DNA of 64,000 bases from Gemmatimonadales bacterium UBA2982 (GCA_002347035.1 DEAM01000026.1:29322-93321), one strand, 5' to 3'; shown: positions 38,237-47,740, numbered from the stretch's first letter. Numbers and translations: made by a program. The notes: generated by a model from the letters alone, not told the origin.

Positions 38237-40687
38237 ATGGATCGTAAGTTCTCTGCTCCGCTTGAAACCCCTCCGGCTCTACAGCTCGGATTCAGAGTAA
38301 ATTTGGAATCGTCGGTCCTTAAACGACTCATCTGTTTCACTGCCCTTCTTGCCGCTGGCCTAACATCAATTCTCTCCCAGGCAGCAGAGGCTCAGCAACC
38401 AGAAGACCGCCGAAGCGTAGTGGGCTCCACACTTGAGACTAGCCCACAGGAGCCGATAGTCGCTCTCGAATTGATTGGTCAGCAAATTGACCTGGACGGG
38501 AGTGTTGACGAGGAAGCGTGGGGAGAAGCAATCCCAGTCACAGACCTGAGACAGCAGGAGCCAATCGAAGGGCAACCAGCATCAGAGGAAACGGAGATAC
38601 GCGTCGCCTATGATGAGGACAATCTCTATATCGCTGTCATTGCCTACGATGATCCGACTGGAATAATTGCGCGTCAGAAAGACCGAGACGCATCATTGTT
38701 CAGTGATGATCGTTTCCAGCTAATTCTAGATACGTTCCTTGACGGTCGTACCGGATACCGGTTTGAGATCAATCCAGCTGGAGCGATGGTCGATGGCCTC
38801 CTCAGCGGCCGAGGAAGTAGCTCCGGGCGAGGTGGAAGTGGGCGACCTGGTGGGTTCGGTGGGTCAGGCAACGCATGGGACGGGATTTGGGAAGCGCGTA
38901 CCCAACGACGTCCTGACGGCTGGTCAGCTGAAATCCGCATCCCTTTCCGAACCTTGAATTTCAACCCCGATCTCACGGAGTGGGGCATAAACTTCCAACG
39001 GACAATCCGCAGGAAGAATGAAGATGTCCTATGGCGAGGCTGGCGCCGGTCCGAAGGTATGAGCCCTGTCTTTGCAGGTCGCTTACAAGGTCTTCGCGGC
39101 ATGTCACAAGGTCTTGGCCTGGAGGCCGTCCCATCAACAATCGCTAGCATACGACACTCGCCCTGTAATGACGCTTCAGGTTGTGTACCCGGCTATGATC
39201 CCACGACTTTTCCTCGAGATCTAAGCCTTGACCTAAACTACAGCGTCACTTCAAGTCTTCGAGCCTCAGCTAGCATTAACACTGACTTTGCAGAGGTCGA
39301 GGCTGACCGAAGGCAGGTCAACCTAACGAGGTTCCCCCTCTTTTTCCCCGAACGCCGAGACTTCTTCTTGGAGGGGTCCGGAGTGTTTTCTTTTGCTCCC
39401 AGCCAGGGTGCTAACCCTTTCTACTCCCGAAATATTGGCCTTGATGAGCGGTCGGGGCAGCAGATTCCCATTCAATACGGCACCCGACTCACGGGACAAG
39501 CTGACGCTTATGAGTTGGGGTTCTACCAGATAGGTACGGGTGCACACACGTATTTCGACAACAGAACGGGCGTCGATAAAAACATCGACTCGGAAGATTT
39601 CACAGTGGCTCGCGTTAAGCGTAATCTGTTCGAGCAGTCATCAGTCGGTGCTATCTATACGCGCCGCTCGCGCGTCGCAAACACTAACGGTGAAACCTAC
39701 CCTGCCCACACCGCAGGGGTCGATTTGGATTTGCGAACCCGAAATTTTCTGGGTAACAAGAATCTCTCTCTGTCTACCTTTGCGCTTTTCAATACCGATC
39801 CTCAGAGCGGTGGAAACCTTTTTAAGTCCCTCAGTCGCCTTTCGGCCCGGGGGCTAAGGCTCGTTTATCCTAACGATATTTGGTACGCCCACATCTCATA
39901 CCGAGAGTTCGGTGACGACTACGACCCCGCCGTGGGCTTTGTGCGAAGAAATAACTTCCGACGAGTAGAACCCAACATCTCTTGGTCCCCTCGAGCCAGT
40001 GCCATCAGCTGGATCCGCAACTTCAATTTTAGCGCGCAATGGAGGAGGCAGTGGCAAATGGCCGGTCAGATGGCCGGCAACTTGGAAGAAGAAGAACTGC
40101 GCTTAAATCTATTTGGCATCAACCTTGAGAGTGGTGACGGCATCGACTTTTCTGCGACACGAACGCACGAGTTCTTGGACCGTGATTTTCGCATTAGCTC
40201 TGATGTCTCAGTCACCCCAGGCGATTATGAATGGTGGGAGTACCGAGTGTTCGCCCGCACCGCTAGTTATCGTAAGGTTGGCCTCTTCGGAAGTGTAGCT
40301 AAGGGCGGCTTTTGGAACGGAGACCGAACACGCATTTTCGGTGGTTTCAATATCCGTCCGGTATCTGGTGTCAACTCAAGGGTTAACCTCGAGCGAAACA
40401 ATGTGGTCATGCCCACTGGAGATTTCACAGCTAACGTCTACAGCATTGAAACCCAGTGGACACCAACTCCTTGGGTTGGTTTCACCAATCAGTTGCAGTA
40501 CGACGATGTAAGTGAGATCATGGGGCTCTTTATCCGGATGCGCTGGATCGTTAATCCTGGCAATGATGTGTATCTAGTCTATACTCATAATTGGCAAAAT
40601 TACGGATCCGGCCTACTTGAGGACCCTGATTTAAGAACACTTTCAACAGGCAGTTCCGTGAAGCTGAACTACACTTACCGGTTCTAG
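38237..40687 (+). CDS. DUF5916 outer-membrane protein with N-terminal CBM9-like domain
   Basis: An 816-residue exported protein. A hydrophobic segment near residues 37-50 after an unusually long start suggests the true start may be further in, or that the signal peptide has a long n-region. The CBM9-like domain (about 75-265) begins LDGSVDEEAWGEA and includes DDRFQLILDTFLDGRTGY. The rest is beta-rich with alternating aromatics and ends in LNYTYRF, as expected of an outer-membrane barrel. LTRFPLFFPERRDFFLEGSG near 360-379 is the DUF5916 hallmark. The function is unknown; such proteins are common in Bacteroidota and Gemmatimonadota. Confidence 0.88.
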   Translation: MDRKFSAPLETPPALQLGFRVNLESSVLKRLICFTALLAAGLTSILSQAAEAQQPEDRRSVVGSTLETSPQEPIVALELIGQQIDLDGSVDEEAWGEAIPVTDLRQQEPIEGQPASEETEIRVAYDEDNLYIAVIAYDDPTGIIARQKDRDASLFSDDRFQLILDTFLDGRTGYRFEINPAGAMVDGLLSGRGSSSGRGGSGRPGGFGGSGNAWDGIWEARTQRRPDGWSAEIRIPFRTLNFNPDLTEWGINFQRTIRRKNEDVLWRGWRRSEGMSPVFAGRLQGLRGMSQGLGLEAVPSTIASIRHSPCNDASGCVPGYDPTTFPRDLSLDLNYSVTSSLRASASINTDFAEVEADRRQVNLTRFPLFFPERRDFFLEGSGVFSFAPSQGANPFYSRNIGLDERSGQQIPIQYGTRLTGQADAYELGFYQIGTGAHTYFDNRTGVDKNIDSEDFTVARVKRNLFEQSSVGAIYTRRSRVANTNGETYPAHTAGVDLDLRTRNFLGNKNLSLSTFALFNTDPQSGGNLFKSLSRLSARGLRLVYPNDIWYAHISYREFGDDYDPAVGFVRRNNFRRVEPNISWSPRASAISWIRNFNFSAQWRRQWQMAGQMAGNLEEEELRLNLFGINLESGDGIDFSATRTHEFLDRDFRISSDVSVTPGDYEWWEYRVFARTASYRKVGLFGSVAKGGFWNGDRTRIFGGFNIRPVSGVNSRVNLERNNVVMPTGDFTANVYSIETQWTPTPWVGFTNQLQYDDVSEIMGLFIRMRWIVNPGNDVYLVYTHNWQNYGSGLLEDPDLRTLSTGSSVKLNYTYRF

Positions 40688-40759
40688 AGGTCATATACCT
40701 CCTTCTCGAGTCAACAACCTCTCGGAACAGACACTGCTGCCAGGGTTAACCGACGGACC

Positions 40760-41743
40760 ATGACCGAAACCCACGACCTCATTGTCGTTGGCGCCGGCCC
40801 CTGCGGAATCGCGGTCGGCGCAGCAGCCGAAAAGGCCGGGCTCTCCTGCGTCCTTTTCGATAAGGGATGCGTAACAAGCTCACTTTTGAGCTACCCGTAC
40901 TACATGACCTTCTTCAGCACCGCTGTGATGCTTGAGGTTGGAGGAGTTTCGTTCACGATTCCTAATGCCAAGCCAACACGTCGCGAGGCCCTGGCCTACT
41001 ACCGCAAAGTCATCGAACAATGTGGGATTAAGGTCCGTCAATACGAAGAGGTCGTCGACATTTCAGGTGAAGACGGTGCTTTTTCAGTCACTACTCGTCT
41101 AGCGAATGGCGATAGGGTGGACCACCTAGCATCTGCAGTGGTGCTAGCAACTGGTGTGTTCCACGAGCCCAACTACCTGGGTGCAGCTGGAGAAGACCTT
41201 TACAAGGTTTGCCACTACTACAAAGAGCCATATCCCTACTACGATCAGGACGTACTAGTAGTAGGAGCAGGAAACTCAGCCGTAGAGTCAGCACTTGAAA
41301 TGTTCAGGAACGGCGCACGTGTATCGCTTGTTCACTTTCTCGACAAAATTGATAGCGGGGTGAAGGCTTGGGTTGTGCCTGACATTTCCAACCGTATTGA
41401 GAAAGGGGAGATTCCTGTCTATTGGCGTCACAGGGTAGCTGAGATCAAGCCAAAGACAGTGGTGCTGCAGTCTGAGGATGATGGTACCGAACAGGAGATT
41501 CTAAACGATTTCGTGGTCGCTCTTACAGGTTGGCGTGCTGACCACACGCTACTCAAGAGTTTGGGTGTCGCGATTGATCCCGAAACTGCAATCCCGGAGC
41601 ATGATAAAATCACGATGGAAACCAATATCTCTGGGCTCTACATAGCTGGAGTGATGGCAGCTGGCCACAATGCCAACAAGATCTTTATTGAGAACGGTCG
41701 TGAACATGGTGAACTTATCGTCGCCCACCGCCTAGATCTTTAG
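40760..41743 (+). CDS. ypdA: YpdA-type FAD/NAD(P)-dependent oxidoreductase (putative bacillithiol disulfide reductase)
   Basis: A 327-residue two-Rossmann flavoprotein. The FAD motif is VVGAGPCGIAVG near residues 10-21, the NAD(P) motif is VVGAGNSAVESALE near 173-186, and the C-terminal FAD motif is GLYIAGVMAAG near 292-302. There is no CxxC redox pair, unlike thioredoxin reductase, which is the YpdA pattern. In Firmicutes YpdA (Bdr) reduces bacillithiol disulfide with NADPH. It is a single gene here, 72 bases after DUF5916. Confidence 0.88.
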   Translation: MTETHDLIVVGAGPCGIAVGAAAEKAGLSCVLFDKGCVTSSLLSYPYYMTFFSTAVMLEVGGVSFTIPNAKPTRREALAYYRKVIEQCGIKVRQYEEVVDISGEDGAFSVTTRLANGDRVDHLASAVVLATGVFHEPNYLGAAGEDLYKVCHYYKEPYPYYDQDVLVVGAGNSAVESALEMFRNGARVSLVHFLDKIDSGVKAWVVPDISNRIEKGEIPVYWRHRVAEIKPKTVVLQSEDDGTEQEILNDFVVALTGWRADHTLLKSLGVAIDPETAIPEHDKITMETNISGLYIAGVMAAGHNANKIFIENGREHGELIVAHRLDL

Positions 41744-41802
41744 ACGCTCGCACATTGCGCCGGGCCAATATTACAGCCGCGGTTAATCCTCTGACAATGT
41801 GA

Positions 41803-42906
41803 TTAAGCCGGCACAGCGATCTCCCGGCCATCCAGTGTCACCACCTCTAAGCCCCGCTTGACGTAAGCGAGCGCAAGAACCTGTCCATGGCGGGGAGACT
41901 GCACTGCAGAGGTAATCCATCCGACTGATTTGCCAGTACCATCGTTCGCAAAAAGTTCCTTTCCCTGAGGCGGCGTTGGTACATCGCCTAGCTCCAGACG
42001 CTTCAGGTTGCGATTTACGTGCCCCCTGTCCCTAATGCGCACAATTACCTCTTGTCCGGTATAACATCCTTTGGTGTGATCAATTGCCCGATTCTCGATT
42101 CCGGCTTCGATAGGAATTGTTTTGTGATTCATGTCACTACCAAATGCAGGACGGCTAGCTTCTACCCGAAGTGTCGACCACACGCCCAACCCAGCGGGGA
42201 CGGCCCCTCTTGCAACAAGCCCCCCCCATAGCTCTGTAACAAGACCGGTCGGCCCCAAGACAGAATAAGCCTCCGGCCATACCTCACCGGTACGCATCAC
42301 CACCAGAGACTTTGCTGGTTCGCCAGCAGAAAACCACTCGCCCTCAGCTAGCTCACACAGTTTTTCAGCAGTTACTTTCTTGCCAAGAGCAATATCTGAT
42401 AGCGCTTCCACACTATCAGGGCCAACCACCGTGATCTGTGCTAGCCGGCCCGAGGCGTCCTCGACAACCGCAAACCTAGGTGGCAGCAGCTTCCGGAAGC
42501 TCTTCAACAGAGGCTCCTCTCCAGCGACTGGAACATCTAACAAAAACCCTGTGGTTTCTTCATCTCCCAGGAGGGTGAGCCAAAGATCGGTAAGCATCTT
42601 ACCCTTGGGAGTTAGCAATGTGTGATACGTAGCACTGCCACCAAACACCCCTATGTCCGACTGGACAAAGGCACGCGGCATTTGACCCGAAAGGATTCCG
42701 CTTAGCATCTGACTGGGCGACCGGCCAGAAACGATCACACGTGATCGATGGCTGCGATCGAAGACCGCAAACCGCTCGGTAGCCGCCAGGTACTCCTCTG
42801 CGGGATCACCGAAGTGGCGGACTACTGTCTGCCCTTGATAGTTAGTCACAATTCCACCTGCCCCTTCCATACGGCTTAGGAGCGGGCTTACCCGGTGCCT
42901 ACTCAA
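41803..42906 (-). CDS. ygfZ: YgfZ-type folate-binding Fe-S cluster protein
   Basis: A 367-residue member of the GcvT/YgfZ fold. The YgfZ signature KGCYTGQEVIVRIRDRGHVNR lies near residues 277-297 (key Cys in KGCYTGQE). This separates it from the aminomethyltransferase GcvT, which lacks that cysteine motif. YgfZ uses tetrahydrofolate to support the assembly or repair of certain Fe-S enzymes. It overlaps the upstream SirB1-like gene by four bases. The many Fe-S proteins in the window (ActB, MutY, ETF-QO) are possible clients in general terms only. Confidence 0.92.
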   Translation of the reverse strand: MSRHRVSPLLSRMEGAGGIVTNYQGQTVVRHFGDPAEEYLAATERFAVFDRSHRSRVIVSGRSPSQMLSGILSGQMPRAFVQSDIGVFGGSATYHTLLTPKGKMLTDLWLTLLGDEETTGFLLDVPVAGEEPLLKSFRKLLPPRFAVVEDASGRLAQITVVGPDSVEALSDIALGKKVTAEKLCELAEGEWFSAGEPAKSLVVMRTGEVWPEAYSVLGPTGLVTELWGGLVARGAVPAGLGVWSTLRVEASRPAFGSDMNHKTIPIEAGIENRAIDHTKGCYTGQEVIVRIRDRGHVNRNLKRLELGDVPTPPQGKELFANDGTGKSVGWITSAVQSPRHGQVLALAYVKRGLEVVTLDGREIAVPA

Positions 42907-43787
42907 AATATTTCGCCATCATCGCTCGCATCCCTACCCTCACGAAGATCACGCACCATCTTTTCCACTCGGCTGGCATCCGCTGCTAGTGGTGACACTC
43001 GCAGATATGCCTCCAGTTGATCTGCAGCCTCTTTATGCCGACCCAAACGAGCCAAAATAACTCCTCTGGACCGGCTCTCACCTGATGCTGTTGGCGTAAT
43101 CATTAACAAACGCTCGACAGCAGCTAGCGCTCGCACATGATCCCCAACCTTCACGTAAAGTCCCTTCAGGTTGGTCAACATCCTGAGAAGTATCTCACGC
43201 TTGGAGGCAGCCCTCAGAAAGGCATCCTGTAATCGAACCACACCTCCATATACTCGGTTGAGTAAATCCTGCGCCTCATCCTCAAAGTGAATCTTGCCAC
43301 CGTTAAATGGATCGACCAGTAATGCCACCTCATTTCCTTTGTACCGAACTAGAAAGTGCCCCGGAAAATTCACTCCCTCGACAGGAAGGCCCAATCGCCA
43401 GCCAGTCTCAAGTAGCACCACCCCGAGAGTCAGAGGAATACCAAGACCGCGGTCGAGCACATCATTGAGGAATGAATTCCTGGGATCATAGTATGCATCA
43501 CTGTTACCCCTTAGACCCCGACGTTCGTAGAGAGTATCAACAAGCTCTTGGAGCACGACCAGGGGGGCGGTTTCATCAGATAGCCGGTCTTTCACTTCTT
43601 CCCCAACTTGATCCAGCCGAGCCAGATACAATTCGACAGGTAACTGTGGATACTCTTCTTTAGCAATAAGAAGAGCACAGCGCGCCAAGTTTATCTCGCC
43701 CTCCGAGCAGGCAAGTTCGTCTGCAAGTTGTTGGCGAGGTGATAGGGCTGAAGGGGTCACTATTCTTCGTGGGTCACTCGTCATCAC
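42903..43787 (-). CDS. SirB1-like transglutaminase-fold and TPR protein
   Basis: A 294-residue protein with a transglutaminase-like N-terminal domain (about 40-200) and TPR-like helices at the end. Family landmarks are DPRNSFLNDVLDRGLGIPLTLGVV (quoted in parts: NSFLNDVL, GIPLTLGVV), then LPVEGVNFPGHFLVRY near residue 140. The usual cysteine is absent from the SirB1 active-site position, as in the family, so enzyme activity is doubtful. The function is unknown. It starts GTG or ATG at 43787/43784 and overlaps ygfZ. Confidence 0.85.
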   Translation of the reverse strand: MMTSDPRRIVTPSALSPRQQLADELACSEGEINLARCALLIAKEEYPQLPVELYLARLDQVGEEVKDRLSDETAPLVVLQELVDTLYERRGLRGNSDAYYDPRNSFLNDVLDRGLGIPLTLGVVLLETGWRLGLPVEGVNFPGHFLVRYKGNEVALLVDPFNGGKIHFEDEAQDLLNRVYGGVVRLQDAFLRAASKREILLRMLTNLKGLYVKVGDHVRALAAVERLLMITPTASGESRSRGVILARLGRHKEAADQLEAYLRVSPLAADASRVEKMVRDLREGRDASDDGEIF

Positions 43788-43908
43788 AAGTCAAAAGTGC
43801 TCGCCTTTCGTACCCTCTGTACAGCACGGGTTTCCATAATGTTTGCAGTTATGGCCACACCCTGACATCCTGGAGACGCCAAAACGACCCTCAAGCCTAG
43901 AGGAGGCA

Positions 43909-44970
43909 ATGATTAACAAGGCTAGAGATCAGCGGCCAAAGATCCGTCTTTCCCAGCTCAGTCACGGCGCCGGTTGAGCATGTAAGCTCGGCATGGCCGA
44001 ACTGGCGCAGGTCCTGCGTCATGTGGTTCCAGTGGAAGATTCAAATGCCCTCGTCGGCCATTCTACGAGGGACGACGCCGCTGTGTACCTTCTGACCGAG
44101 GACAAGGCTATCGCTGTCACGGTCGATTTCTTTACCCCGATCGTGGACGATCCCTACGATTTCGGTCGCATCGCTGCTGCCAATGCTCTGTCGGATCTGT
44201 ATGCAATGGGGGCACGTCCTCTTTTGGTGCTCAATCTGGTGGGTTTTCCACGAGCCCTTCTCTCAGAAGGAGTTCTAGAAGAGATCCTCAGAGGCAGCAA
44301 CCAAGTGACTCACAAGGCTGGCATACCTACGCTAGGGGGCCATTCGATTGACGACCCAGAACCAAAGTTTGGAATGGTGGCGGTCGGCGAAGTACATCCA
44401 GATAGGATCATAACTAACGCTGGAGCTCGTCCTGGGGATGCTATCGTCCTGACCAAACCCATTGGCTCCGGGGTGATCGCCACAGCTATTAAGGATGAGG
44501 TCGCTGGTGAGGACGTTATCTTGGATGCAGTCAATGTGATGAGCACATTGAATCAGACAGCCGCAGATGCAATGCTCGGTGCCGACGCACACGCGGCTAC
44601 TGACGTCACCGGCTTCGGCTTACTGGGCCACCTTCACCAGATGTTACTAGCTTCAAGTGTCGCTGCGAGGGTTCAGGCCGACTCAGTGCCAATGATTACA
44701 GGGTCTCGTGAGCTTGCGAATGCGGGCTACATACCCGGTGGCACTCAACGAAATTTAGAAGACTTAGTCGACACGCTCGATTTCGATGCAACAGTTGATG
44801 CAGACACACGAGCATTACTAAGTGACCCGCAAACCTCTGGTGGACTTCTAATATGCGTACCACCCGACCGACTCGATCAGCTCCTGGCAGACCTCGAAGG
44901 TAAGACGCCCGCCGCGGCCGTGGTTGGATCGGTCGTCAATGGTAACCCCGGACACATCACCGTCGAGTAG
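43909..44970 (+). CDS. selD: Selenide, water dikinase SelD, itself a selenoprotein (in-frame TGA)
   Basis: A 353-residue enzyme if the TGA at 43975-43977 is read as selenocysteine (residue 23). The context SHGAG-Sec-ACK aligns exactly with the E. coli active site SHGAGCGCK: Sec replaces the catalytic cysteine and K26 the catalytic lysine. The ATG at 43909 has a GAGG at five bases. Downstream the ATP-binding core is normal, with DDAAVYLL near residues 55-62, SDLYAMGARPLLVLNLVGFP near 95 and TDVTGFGLLGHLHQM near 225. SelD makes selenophosphate, the selenium donor for Sec-tRNA. A start at ATG 43993 would lose the catalytic residues. Sec-containing SelD is known in other bacteria. selA, selB and selC are not in the window. 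Confidence 0.93.
44003..44021 (+). promoter_or_regulatory. Candidate bacterial SECIS hairpin in selD
   Basis: An eight-pair stem with one G-T wobble (44003-44010 with 44014-44021) closes the loop GTC. The apex, GCAGGTCCTGC, closely resembles the E. coli fdhF SECIS apex. The loop begins with G, 33 bases after the TGA, within the usual bacterial range. A smaller alternative hairpin (TCGGC/GCCGA) lies between the two. This would recruit SelB for selenocysteine insertion. Confidence 0.7.
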
Positions 44971-44977
44971 CTTTAGT

Positions 44978-47575
44978 CTAGCTCTTCTGGGATTTCCGTT
45001 TCTTCGAAGTTCTTTTCCCAGAACGATCCCCGTTCTTTGCTAGAGCAACCCGAATGACATCGTCCAAGTTCTCAGCCAGGTGAAAAATGATCTGGTCGCG
45101 AACATCCTCGGGAATGTCTTCAAGATCAGCCTCATTTTCGACTGGAAGGATGATTTCGGTTATGCCTGCACGGACGGCCCCCAGCACTTTTTCTTTTATC
45201 CCACCAATAGGAAGTACTCGACCCGTGAGTGTCAGCTCCCCCGTCATCGAGATATCATGCCGGACCTTTTTCCCTGACACTGCAGAAACTAGGGCTGTCG
45301 CCATAGTAATCCCCGCAGATGGGCCATCCTTAGGAATCGCGCCCGCCGGAACATGAATATGAACCTCGCGGCCTTCTAGCGCTTCCTGTGGTATCCCTAA
45401 GCGCTTCGAGTTGGACTTGGCATAAGAGAGTGCCGCCCTTCCCGACTCTTTCATGACATCACCGAGCTGACCTGTGAGGACCAAACCACCCTCGCCAGGC
45501 ATGATGCTCGCCTCGACAAACATGATGTCTCCACCCATCGGCGTGTAAGCCATGCCCGTAGCCACCCCAACCATATCCTCCTCAGACTTACGCTCCGGAT
45601 GTACTCGGGGCCTGCCCAATAGTTCGCGGATATTCTTAGCGGTGGCATTGATTTTCTTGATCTTACCACTGGCAATCTGCCTTGCGACCTTACGTGCGAA
45701 TTTTCCGACCTCGCGCTCAAGCTGCCTAACGCCTGATTCACGCGTGTAACTTTGGATGATGACTGAAACCGCGGCGTCAGTCATCTTCAGCTCCCCTTTT
45801 GTGAGGCTGTTTTCTTTCCTTTGCCTAGGAAGGAGATACTTCTTCGCAATCTGAAGTTTTTCAACTTCGGTGTAGCCCGCGAAGTCAACCCGTTCCATAC
45901 GGTCAAGAAGTGGCCCAGGAATTCGGTCGAGGTAGTTCGCCGTGGCGATAAAGAGGACTTCCGAAAGGTCGAAGGGAATTCCTAGGTAATGATCGACAAA
46001 ATTCGAGTTTTGAGCTGGATCAAGCACCTCTAGTAGCGCTGAGCTAGGGTCACCCTGGAAGGAGACACCAAGCTTGTCAACTTCGTCAAGCAAGAACACA
46101 GGGTTTCTTGACTTAGCCTGCCGCATACCCTGGATTATCCGTCCCGGCATAGCTCCCACATATGTGCGCCGGTGACCTCTAATGTCAGCCTCGTCACGGG
46201 CACCGCCCAGTGATATGCGCACATACTTCCGGTCTAGAGATCTTGCTATCGACTGGGCTATCGATGTTTTTCCAACACCGGGTGGACCAACAAACAGTAA
46301 GATCGGGCCGCGACCGATCTGCTCTTCCAGGCAATCACTCCCCTCGTCACTCTCGCCTTCAGCTTCCTCGTCCGCCCCAGCGATATCGTCGTCCGCATTC
46401 TCCTCTGCTGCCCGATCCAACTGCAGCTTCCTGACGGCCATAAACTCCAACACTCGATCCTTGACGTCCTCGAGTCCGTGGTGATCTTCGTTCAGGATTT
46501 CCTCAGAATACTTCAGGTTGATCTTTTCCTCAGTCCGTTCCTGCCACGGCAAGTCCGTAATCCACTCTAAATAGGTGCGAATCACCTGGTATTCAGCTGA
46601 CTGGGGGCTAGTGCGCTCTAGGCGCTTCAACTCCCTGTCAACCTCTGAAGACTGATCTTCACCGAGCTTCAACTCTTCGATGCGTTGACGTAGTTCTTCG
46701 ATGTCATCTCGCTCTTCTTCCTCACCCAACTCTTTCTGAATCGCCTTAAGCTGCTCTCGCAAAAGCATCTCACGCTGCCGTTCGCCGAGTTCTGACTGCA
46801 CCTTGGCCTGGATATCTTCCTGGGCATCCATTCGTGCAAGCTCACGCTCCACTGCGACGAGACACTCACGCATGCGCTTCTCATCATCGAGCATTTCAAG
46901 AAGTCTCTGTTTCTCCCCAGTCTCGAGCTCTAGATAGAAAGCAACCAAATCAGAGAAGGGGCCCGGCTCATCTAAGCCCTGGATGAGCTGGTTGAGTGCC
47001 TCGGCAGGAACGCCCCTCCGTGCACCGAGCTCAGCCGCGCGATCTCGGAGCTCTCGATCTAAAGCCTGAAACGAGGGGTCTTCTGGGTCTCCAGGTGTGA
47101 GGCGTTCTACATCGAGAAGAACAGCGTGGAGCATCGACTGGCCTTCATCGTGATAGGACAAAGCTTGCGCACGCGTCTCGCCTTGAACGAGCAGCTGCAC
47201 ACCGCCCCTGACCCGGTGCGTCTGAATGATCCTCACAATAGTTCCAACTGCATACAAATGTTCGGGTGCAGCCTCGTCAACATTCTTCCTTTGAGCTACC
47301 GCGAAAAGACGCCTATCCCCATCCAGCGCCTCCTGGACTGCTTCCACTGTTCCAGCACGGCCAGCAGAAATCGGGACAGCAACTCCCGGATATACGACGG
47401 TGTCGCGCAGCGGCAGAACCGGAAGGGTGTATCGCTCTGTCGATGGGTCTTTTGTCTGCTCCCCACCCTTATCCGCCGCGGGGGCGGATTTGTGACTCTT
47501 TGTCAGTTTCTTAGCTCCGAGATTTCTATGATTTCGATTAATGCCGGATGAGTTGTGGCACAACCAGACAAGCAT
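44978..47575 (-). CDS. lon: ATP-dependent protease Lon
   Basis: An 865-residue LonA. It has an N-terminal substrate domain (about 50-245), a coiled-coil linker rich in Glu and Arg (about 255-335), an AAA+ module with Walker A GPPGVGKTS and Walker B PVFLLDEVDKL, and the protease domain with catalytic S753 in DGPSAG and K796 in GGIKEK. It degrades misfolded and regulatory proteins in the cytoplasm. Two departures from LonA are seen: an acidic insertion of about 35 residues just before Walker A, and a lysine-rich tail. The first 45 residues are not conserved, so a later start is possible. It converges with selD seven bases away. Confidence 0.96.
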   Translation of the reverse strand: MLVWLCHNSSGINRNHRNLGAKKLTKSHKSAPAADKGGEQTKDPSTERYTLPVLPLRDTVVYPGVAVPISAGRAGTVEAVQEALDGDRRLFAVAQRKNVDEAAPEHLYAVGTIVRIIQTHRVRGGVQLLVQGETRAQALSYHDEGQSMLHAVLLDVERLTPGDPEDPSFQALDRELRDRAAELGARRGVPAEALNQLIQGLDEPGPFSDLVAFYLELETGEKQRLLEMLDDEKRMRECLVAVERELARMDAQEDIQAKVQSELGERQREMLLREQLKAIQKELGEEEERDDIEELRQRIEELKLGEDQSSEVDRELKRLERTSPQSAEYQVIRTYLEWITDLPWQERTEEKINLKYSEEILNEDHHGLEDVKDRVLEFMAVRKLQLDRAAEENADDDIAGADEEAEGESDEGSDCLEEQIGRGPILLFVGPPGVGKTSIAQSIARSLDRKYVRISLGGARDEADIRGHRRTYVGAMPGRIIQGMRQAKSRNPVFLLDEVDKLGVSFQGDPSSALLEVLDPAQNSNFVDHYLGIPFDLSEVLFIATANYLDRIPGPLLDRMERVDFAGYTEVEKLQIAKKYLLPRQRKENSLTKGELKMTDAAVSVIIQSYTRESGVRQLEREVGKFARKVARQIASGKIKKINATAKNIRELLGRPRVHPERKSEEDMVGVATGMAYTPMGGDIMFVEASIMPGEGGLVLTGQLGDVMKESGRAALSYAKSNSKRLGIPQEALEGREVHIHVPAGAIPKDGPSAGITMATALVSAVSGKKVRHDISMTGELTLTGRVLPIGGIKEKVLGAVRAGITEIILPVENEADLEDIPEDVRDQIIFHLAENLDDVIRVALAKNGDRSGKRTSKKRKSQKS

Positions 47576-47624
47576 GACTCTTCTAGAGCCAATTGATTCT
47601 CACCGGGACCACGCGACTCCTACT

Positions 47625-47653
47625 ATTATAGCGCTCTTCCGGACCTTGTTCCT
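47625..47653 (-). promoter_or_regulatory. Probable lon promoter
   Basis: A perfect TATAAT lies on the minus strand at 47630-47625, about 50 bases before the lon ATG. The sequence 17 bases further up is not a good -35 (AGGAAC), so the site is supported mainly by its -10 box and position. Confidence 0.4.
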
Positions 47654-47740
47654 GCCACTTTATCGGTCTCGGAAGGTCAGTTACGTTGGCACCTCCCTTC
47701 AGCTCGCGCCACTCGCAGGGTATCCGGCATAGGCGATCTA

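Noticed and set aside
38674..39150. A 158-codon, Pro/Arg-rich frame on the minus strand.
   Set aside because: It is the complement of the DUF5916 CBM9-like region and has no independent support.
41803..42906. gcvT, the glycine-cleavage T protein.
   Set aside because: The KGCYTGQE motif and overall pattern are those of YgfZ, and it is far from gcvHP.
43975..43977. Stop codon truncating the selD 5' end (pseudogene or sequencing error).
   Set aside because: The codon sits exactly at the catalytic cysteine of SelD, the flanking residues are conserved, a ribosome-binding site and a SECIS-like hairpin are present, and Sec-SelD is a known form.
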